Origin: Patulibacter sp.
GTDB taxonomy: Bacteria > Actinomycetota > Thermoleophilia > Solirubrobacterales > Solirubrobacteraceae
DNA: 8,615 nucleotides
Assembly: GCA_031119595.1 (NCBI GenBank)
Contig: JAVHXX010000137.1
Location: 1 to 8,615, forward strand
Direction: 5' to 3'
Positions within the stretch are counted from its first letter, which is position 1; every line of letters begins with the position of its first letter. This document shows, one piece after another, positions 6,019 through 8,615 of the stretch. The notes beneath the pieces are model-generated. The model was not told where the DNA came from and did no database searches. It saw only the letters and a program-made list of their open reading frames with translations. A program made the position numbers and the translations under genes.

Positions 6019-6996
6019 ATGCTCGACCCCATGCGCCGCTGGGCGAAGTACGGCGAGAAGCCCGACTACGCCGGCCTGCTCACGTTCTCCGGTGTGCCGT
6101 ACACCGAGGATCCGGCGGAGCTCGAGGGGGTCGACGTCGCCATCGTCGGCGCGCCGATGGACGACCTCACCAGCGACGCCCCGGGCGCCCGCTTCGGACC
6201 CCGGGCGATCCGCGCGGCGAGCTGTCCGCCGGGGCCGCACATGGAGGCGCGGGTCGATGCGATCGGCGAGGTGCTGAAGGTCGTCGACTTCGGTGACGCG
6301 CCGGTGATCCCGGCCGATCCCGTCACCGCGCACGGCGCCATTCGCGACACCGTCGCCCAGGTGATCGCCGCGGGTGCGATCCCGATCATCCTCGGCGGCG
6401 ACCATTCCATCGCCGAGCCCGACATGCAGGCCTGCGCCGAGCGATTCGGCCCCGTGGGCCTGGTCCACTTCGACACCCACACCGACACGGGTGAGGAGGT
6501 CTTCGGCGCGAAGCTCTCGCACGGCACGCCGATGTTCAAGCTCGTCGAGGAGGGCGTGGTCGACCCGGCCCGCTACGCCCAGATCGGTCTGCGCGGCTAC
6601 TGGCCCGGCGAGGTCGAGTTCGGCTGGCAACGCGAGCGCGGGATCCGCTCGTGGCCGATGCACGTGGTCCGCGACCTGGGCATCCGCACGGTGATCGACG
6701 AGGTCGTCGACTTCGTGGACCCGGACGCCGGCCCCGTGTTCCTCTCGATCGACGTCGACGTGCTCGACCCCGCCTACGCCCCGGGCACCGGCACGCCGGA
6801 GCCGGGTGGCATGACGTCGATGGATCTCCTCTGGGCGGCGCAGGCGATCGCCCGCCGGCTGCCGATCGTCGGCGCCGACGTCGTCGAGGTGTCGCCCACC
6901 CAGGTCGGTTCCCGCGACATCACCGCGCTCGTCGCGGAGCGCACCGTGCGCGAGATCCTCACCGGGCTCGCGCTCCGGCGGCAGGCCGGCGGCTGA
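6019..6996 (+). CDS. Agmatinase/arginase-family ureohydrolase
   Basis: Cytoplasmic binuclear metal hydrolase that splits a guanidino compound into urea and an amine. Usual substrates in the family are agmatine, arginine, guanidinobutyrate, guanidinopropionate or guanidine. The 325-residue product has the full set of metal ligands: H129 in GGDHS, D152/H154/D156 in FDTHTD, and D245/D247 in SIDVDVLDP, followed by APGTGTPEPGG (254-264) and VVEVSP (288-293). The length is normal to slightly long for SpeB-type agmatinases. The segment GYWPGEVEFGW (193-203) between the second and third metal motifs is distinctive and probably helps define a subfamily. The start lacks a clear ribosome site; TAGCGT just upstream suggests a leaderless message. 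ATG 6031 is an alternative start. No polyamine or urea genes are adjacent, so substrate is not assigned. Confidence 0.92.
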   Translation: MLDPMRRWAKYGEKPDYAGLLTFSGVPYTEDPAELEGVDVAIVGAPMDDLTSDAPGARFGPRAIRAASCPPGPHMEARVDAIGEVLKVVDFGDAPVIPADPVTAHGAIRDTVAQVIAAGAIPIILGGDHSIAEPDMQACAERFGPVGLVHFDTHTDTGEEVFGAKLSHGTPMFKLVEEGVVDPARYAQIGLRGYWPGEVEFGWQRERGIRSWPMHVVRDLGIRTVIDEVVDFVDPDAGPVFLSIDVDVLDPAYAPGTGTPEPGGMTSMDLLWAAQAIARRLPIVGADVVEVSPTQVGSRDITALVAERTVREILTGLALRRQAGG

Positions 6997-7003
6997 GCCG
7001 CCG
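6987..7003 (+). repeat. Hairpin with the stop codon as its loop
   Basis: CGGCGGC (6987-6993) and GCCGCCG (6997-7003) form a perfect 7-bp stem whose three-base loop is the TGA stop codon of the ureohydrolase. The right arm is also part of a perfect 14-bp palindrome GCCGCCGCGGCGGC (6997-7010), which would form a competing or cruciform structure. It may assist termination, or be a chance product of GC-rich codons. Confidence 0.45.
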
Positions 7004-7018
7004 CGGCGGCGGGATGGA

Positions 7019-7053
7019 ACCGCGGCGCTCCCAGGTCGGAACGGCGCCGCGGT
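7019..7053. terminator. Bidirectional terminator between convergent genes
   Basis: ACCGCGGCGC (7019-7028) and GCGCCGCGGT (7044-7053) are perfect 10-bp arms around a 15-nt loop. The structure fills the 63-bp gap between the convergent ureohydrolase (ends 6996) and reductase-like gene (ends 7060) and is equally stable on both strands. No T-tract on either side. Confidence 0.65.
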
Positions 7054-7059
7054 GTCGGC

Positions 7060-7686
7060 TCAGGCGTTGGCGAGGGCCTCGGCGAGCGCCGGGCCGGTGA
7101 GCTCTGCGCCGTAGAGCGCGGCGCCGTTCTCGAACTTGCGGCCGGCGGAGAGCTCGCCCGCGTCGACGGGCTCGAAGCCGATCTGGTCGATGAGCTGCGC
7201 CACGAGCTGCTTCGCCGCACCGCTGTCGCTCGCGATCGGGATGGCACGGCGCTCCGGGTCGCCGGAGGGCTTGCCCTGCTCGGCGAGGTGCACGAAGTAG
7301 ATCGAGTTGAAGGCCTTCACGACGTCGGCGCCCTCGAGGTGCGCCGCGACGACCTCGCTCTCCGTCGTCGAGCCGTTGTCGAGCTCCGGGAACTGCCCGT
7401 CGCGCTCGGGGTAGTAGTTGCAGGTGTCGATGACGGTCTTCCCCGCGAACGCCTCGGCGGGCAGGGAGCGCACCGCCTTCAGCGGGATCGTCACGACGAC
7501 GATCTCGCCGAACGCGATCGCCTCCTCCGTCGTCCCGGCGGTCGCGTTCGGACCGAGCTGCTCGACGAGCTGCGCGAGCGTCTCCGGCCCCCGCGAGTTG
7601 CTGAGCACCAGGTCGTGGTCGAGGCGCGCGAAGTGCCCGGCCAGCGCCGTCCCGATGTGTCCTGCTCCGACGAACCCGATCTTCAT
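7060..7686 (-). CDS. F420H2:NADP-reductase-like NADP-binding oxidoreductase
   Basis: Cytoplasmic Rossmann-fold protein of the NADPH-dependent F420 reductase-like group (F420_oxidored domain). True members move hydride between NADP and coenzyme F420; many relatives have unknown substrates. The 208-residue product starts MKIGFVGAGHIG, with the GxGxxG nucleotide loop at 7-12, then SNSRG (29-33), where S31/R32 would contact the 2'-phosphate of NADP. VVVTIPLKAV (63-72), IDTCNYYPERDG (86-97) and VKAFNSIYFVHL (123-134) are typical family blocks. The frame stays open 12 codons further upstream, but the Rossmann strand must begin at this Met, and TAGCGT lies seven bases before it. F420 occurs in actinobacteria, yet no F420 biosynthesis gene is visible, so true F420 use is unproven. 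It is convergent with the ureohydrolase and separated by 175 bases from the DUF2269-like gene. Confidence 0.85.
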   Translation of the reverse strand: MKIGFVGAGHIGTALAGHFARLDHDLVLSNSRGPETLAQLVEQLGPNATAGTTEEAIAFGEIVVVTIPLKAVRSLPAEAFAGKTVIDTCNYYPERDGQFPELDNGSTTESEVVAAHLEGADVVKAFNSIYFVHLAEQGKPSGDPERRAIPIASDSGAAKQLVAQLIDQIGFEPVDAGELSAGRKFENGAALYGAELTGPALAEALANA

Positions 7687-7693
7687 GGGGCCC

Positions 7694-7699
7694 ACGCTA
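7694..7699 (-). promoter_or_regulatory. Putative -10 box (TAGCGT) for a leaderless transcript
   Basis: Read on the - strand, TAGCGT runs from 7699 to 7694 and leaves exactly seven bases before the ATG at 7686. Hexamer and spacing match the site before the gene at 3369. There is no Shine-Dalgarno sequence in the seven-base gap. The -35 region is not recognisable. Confidence 0.5.
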
Positions 7700-7861
7700 G
7701 GACGCCCGCGCCGCCCCACCACGGATCCGGCCCGAACGGCGGGGCCCGGGGCCGCGGTCCGGATGCGAACGAAGGCGGCTTCTCGCCACGAACCGCACCC
7801 GGATCGCCGCCGCGGCGTGGGGCGCGGTGGCCCGGATCGCCGCAGTGGCCGTGGCGCTCGC
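7700..7861. other. Intergenic spacer with a 13-bp direct repeat
   Basis: No gene is supported here. CCCGGATCGCCGC occurs at 7798-7810 and 7831-7843, exactly 33 bases apart, and the following 20 bases are loosely similar, so this may be a decayed 33-bp tandem duplication. A 10-bp palindrome CGCCGCGGCG (7808-7817) lies in the first copy and CGGATCCG at 7722-7729. The DUF2269-like transcript should end in this spacer, but I see no clear terminator hairpin. Confidence 0.4.
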
Positions 7862-8410
7862 CTAGTGGTAGGCGACGCTGCCCGGCACGGCGCTCGAGCC
7901 CGGGCGCACGATCATCAGCACGACCACGATCACCCAGAGCAGGGCGAAGATCCCGCTGACCATCGCGAGCTGTTTGGTCGCGCGGAGCTGGAACGCGTTC
8001 GACGGAGGCTCCGAGGTGCGGCCGGTGAGCCACGTCATGAGCGCCGTCTGGCCCGGGAGGACGATCGCACCCAGGAGCACGGCGGCCGCGAGGGTGAGCG
8101 AGATCGACACGAGCACCCACGCGTCGCCGATGACCTTCATCGAGATCGCGGTGATGATCCCGAGCGTCGGCACGAGCAACGCGATGCGGCCGTAGACCCG
8201 GCTCACGCGGTGCAGCACCGCCGCGGCACCGAGCGCCTGCGGCTCTACCTGCGATTCGACGGCCGCGTCGGTCGGCGAAGCAGCCCCGACCTCGCTCCGG
8301 GCCCGCACGACCTGTCGCGCGTAGCGCGGGAACAGACTCGTCGCGATCGTCACCGGTCCGACGAGCAGGATCGCCGCGATCACGTGCAGGCTGAGGAGGA
8401 ATTCGTTCAT
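7862..8410 (-). CDS. DUF2269-like four-helix membrane protein
   Basis: Small integral membrane protein of 182 residues resembling the DUF2269 family, whose function is unknown. Hydrophobic helices lie at about 5-25, 73-92, 97-119 and 146-168. The first contains SLHVIAAILLVGP, the His-containing helix start typical of this family. A polar loop (about 28-70), rich in Arg at its start and acidic further on, separates helices 1 and 2. LPGQTALMTWLTG (118-130) follows helix 3. The start is the Met directly before the first helix; no strong ribosome site is seen upstream. A MarR-type regulator diverges 50 bases away with a palindrome between them, so this gene is probably under that regulator's control. 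Membrane topology is clear; the family name is from recalled pattern and less certain. Confidence 0.8.
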   Translation of the reverse strand: MNEFLLSLHVIAAILLVGPVTIATSLFPRYARQVVRARSEVGAASPTDAAVESQVEPQALGAAAVLHRVSRVYGRIALLVPTLGIITAISMKVIGDAWVLVSISLTLAAAVLLGAIVLPGQTALMTWLTGRTSEPPSNAFQLRATKQLAMVSGIFALLWVIVVVLMIVRPGSSAVPGSVAYH

Positions 8411-8440
8411 CGCGCGTCCGGGTCCGGGGTTCCGCCGAGG

Positions 8441-8457
8441 CTTCAGGCAGACTGAAG
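8441..8457. promoter_or_regulatory. Palindromic operator candidate between divergent genes
   Basis: CTTCAG (8441-8446) and CTGAAG (8452-8457) form a perfect inverted repeat with a 5-bp spacer, 17 bp in all. It lies in the 50-bp gap between the MarR-type gene and the divergent membrane protein gene. The half-site recurs as CTGAAGGT at 8452-8459 and 8464-8471, 12 bp apart, the second copy reaching into the MarR coding start. MarR dimers typically bind 16-20 bp inverted repeats that overlap their own promoter. A -10-like CAGACT (8448-8453) sits seven bases before the GTG, inside the palindrome. Confidence 0.6.
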
Positions 8458-8460
8458 GTC

Positions 8461-8615
8461 GTGCTGAAGGTTACCTCCCTCGCGCCGTTCATGCTCGTCG
8501 GCGCCGGCCGGCTCATCGAACGCGAACTCACGCTGCGTCTCGCCGACCACGGCCTCTCGATGCGGACCCTCGGCATCCTCGGGCACCTCGCGCAGGGGAA
8601 GCCGGTGTCCTACAG
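8461..8615 (+). CDS. MarR-family transcriptional regulator, N-terminal fragment
   Basis: Partial gene cut by the window end; 51 codons are visible from GTG 8461. The product begins MLKVTSLAPFMLVGAGRLIE and continues with RELTLRLADHGLSMRTLGILGHL..GKPVS. An amphipathic dimerisation helix, then a helix ending in HGLS, then a helix-turn entry with L-x-I-L-x-x-L, a small polar link and P-V-S is the standard MarR N-terminal layout. MarR proteins are dimeric winged-helix DNA-binding regulators, usually repressors released by small ligands or oxidation. The start has no Shine-Dalgarno sequence; no other start codon lies close upstream in frame, and ATG 8491 would remove part of helix 1. Context (divergent membrane protein gene, palindrome in the gap) suggests autoregulation and control of its neighbour. 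The DNA-recognition helix is outside the window. Confidence 0.72.
   Translation, partial: MLKVTSLAPFMLVGAGRLIERELTLRLADHGLSMRTLGILGHLAQGKPVSY

Noticed and set aside
4021..6663. 880-codon open frame on the - strand across the secreted protein and ureohydrolase genes
   Set aside because: It is Arg/Ala/Gly-rich with no motif and lies antisense to two genes with clear signal peptide and metal-site motifs. GC-rich codon bias often keeps the antisense frame open.
7803..7865. Small hydrophobic peptide IAAAAWGAVARIAAVAVALA on the + strand
   Set aside because: It looks like a membrane helix but has no ATG or GTG giving a useful length, and the Ala/Val run is expected from the GC-rich 33-bp repeat.
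7418..8455. 345-codon + strand frame over the reductase-like and DUF2269-like genes
   Set aside because: Arg/Asp/Pro-rich antisense shadow without motif; the - strand genes explain this region.
1..8615. Defence system, CRISPR array, mobile element or tRNA/rRNA
   Set aside because: No regular direct-repeat array, transposase, integrase, toxin pair, nuclease motif or cloverleaf was seen. The MoxR/VWA pair recalls some MoxR-VWA conflict systems, but DUF58 and the BatA-type anchored VWA point to the ordinary Bat-like set.

Overview
The window is very GC-rich with strong G/C bias at third codon positions and tightly packed genes. This fits a high-GC actinobacterium. The C-terminal domain of the secreted protein at 4102-6009 (a GRR-x-G-x-C segment, a second Cys in a basic stretch, then GTYRLTL and a Ser-Ala-Pro segment) resembles a domain I recall as common in exported proteins of Thermoleophilia (Solirubrobacterales). 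That class is my best guess; it rests on memory and was not tested.

Region 1 (166-3259, + strand) is a three-gene operon joined by two ATGA stop/start overlaps: a MoxR-type AAA+ ATPase, a DUF58 protein and a membrane-anchored BatA-like VWA protein. This is the classic MoxR-DUF58-VWA set, thought to act as an ATP-driven chaperone or maturation system at the membrane. A perfect 11-bp hairpin follows the third gene.

Region 2 (3369-6996, + strand) holds a multi-pass membrane protein I cannot identify, a 635-residue secreted protein with propeller-like repeats, a Pro-rich linker and the C-terminal domain above, and an agmatinase/arginase-family ureohydrolase with all six metal ligands. A hairpin with a GCGA tetraloop separates the first two. 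Several of these genes seem to have their own promoter directly at the start codon.

Region 3 (7060-8615) is read mostly from the - strand: an F420H2:NADP-reductase-like NADP-binding protein, convergent with the ureohydrolase across a likely bidirectional terminator, and a DUF2269-like four-helix membrane protein. A MarR-type regulator, cut off by the window end, diverges from the latter; the 50-bp gap holds a perfect 6-5-6 palindrome that is a good operator candidate.

The most distinctive signal is the hexamer TAGCGT. By eye it occurs three times, each time in the right orientation and ending 6-7 nt before a start codon (3369+, 6019+, 7686-). This fits -10 boxes of leaderless transcripts; in one case the box includes the stop codon of the upstream gene. 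I found no RNA gene, CRISPR array, insertion sequence or phage gene, and no gene-free stretch longer than about 175 bases.
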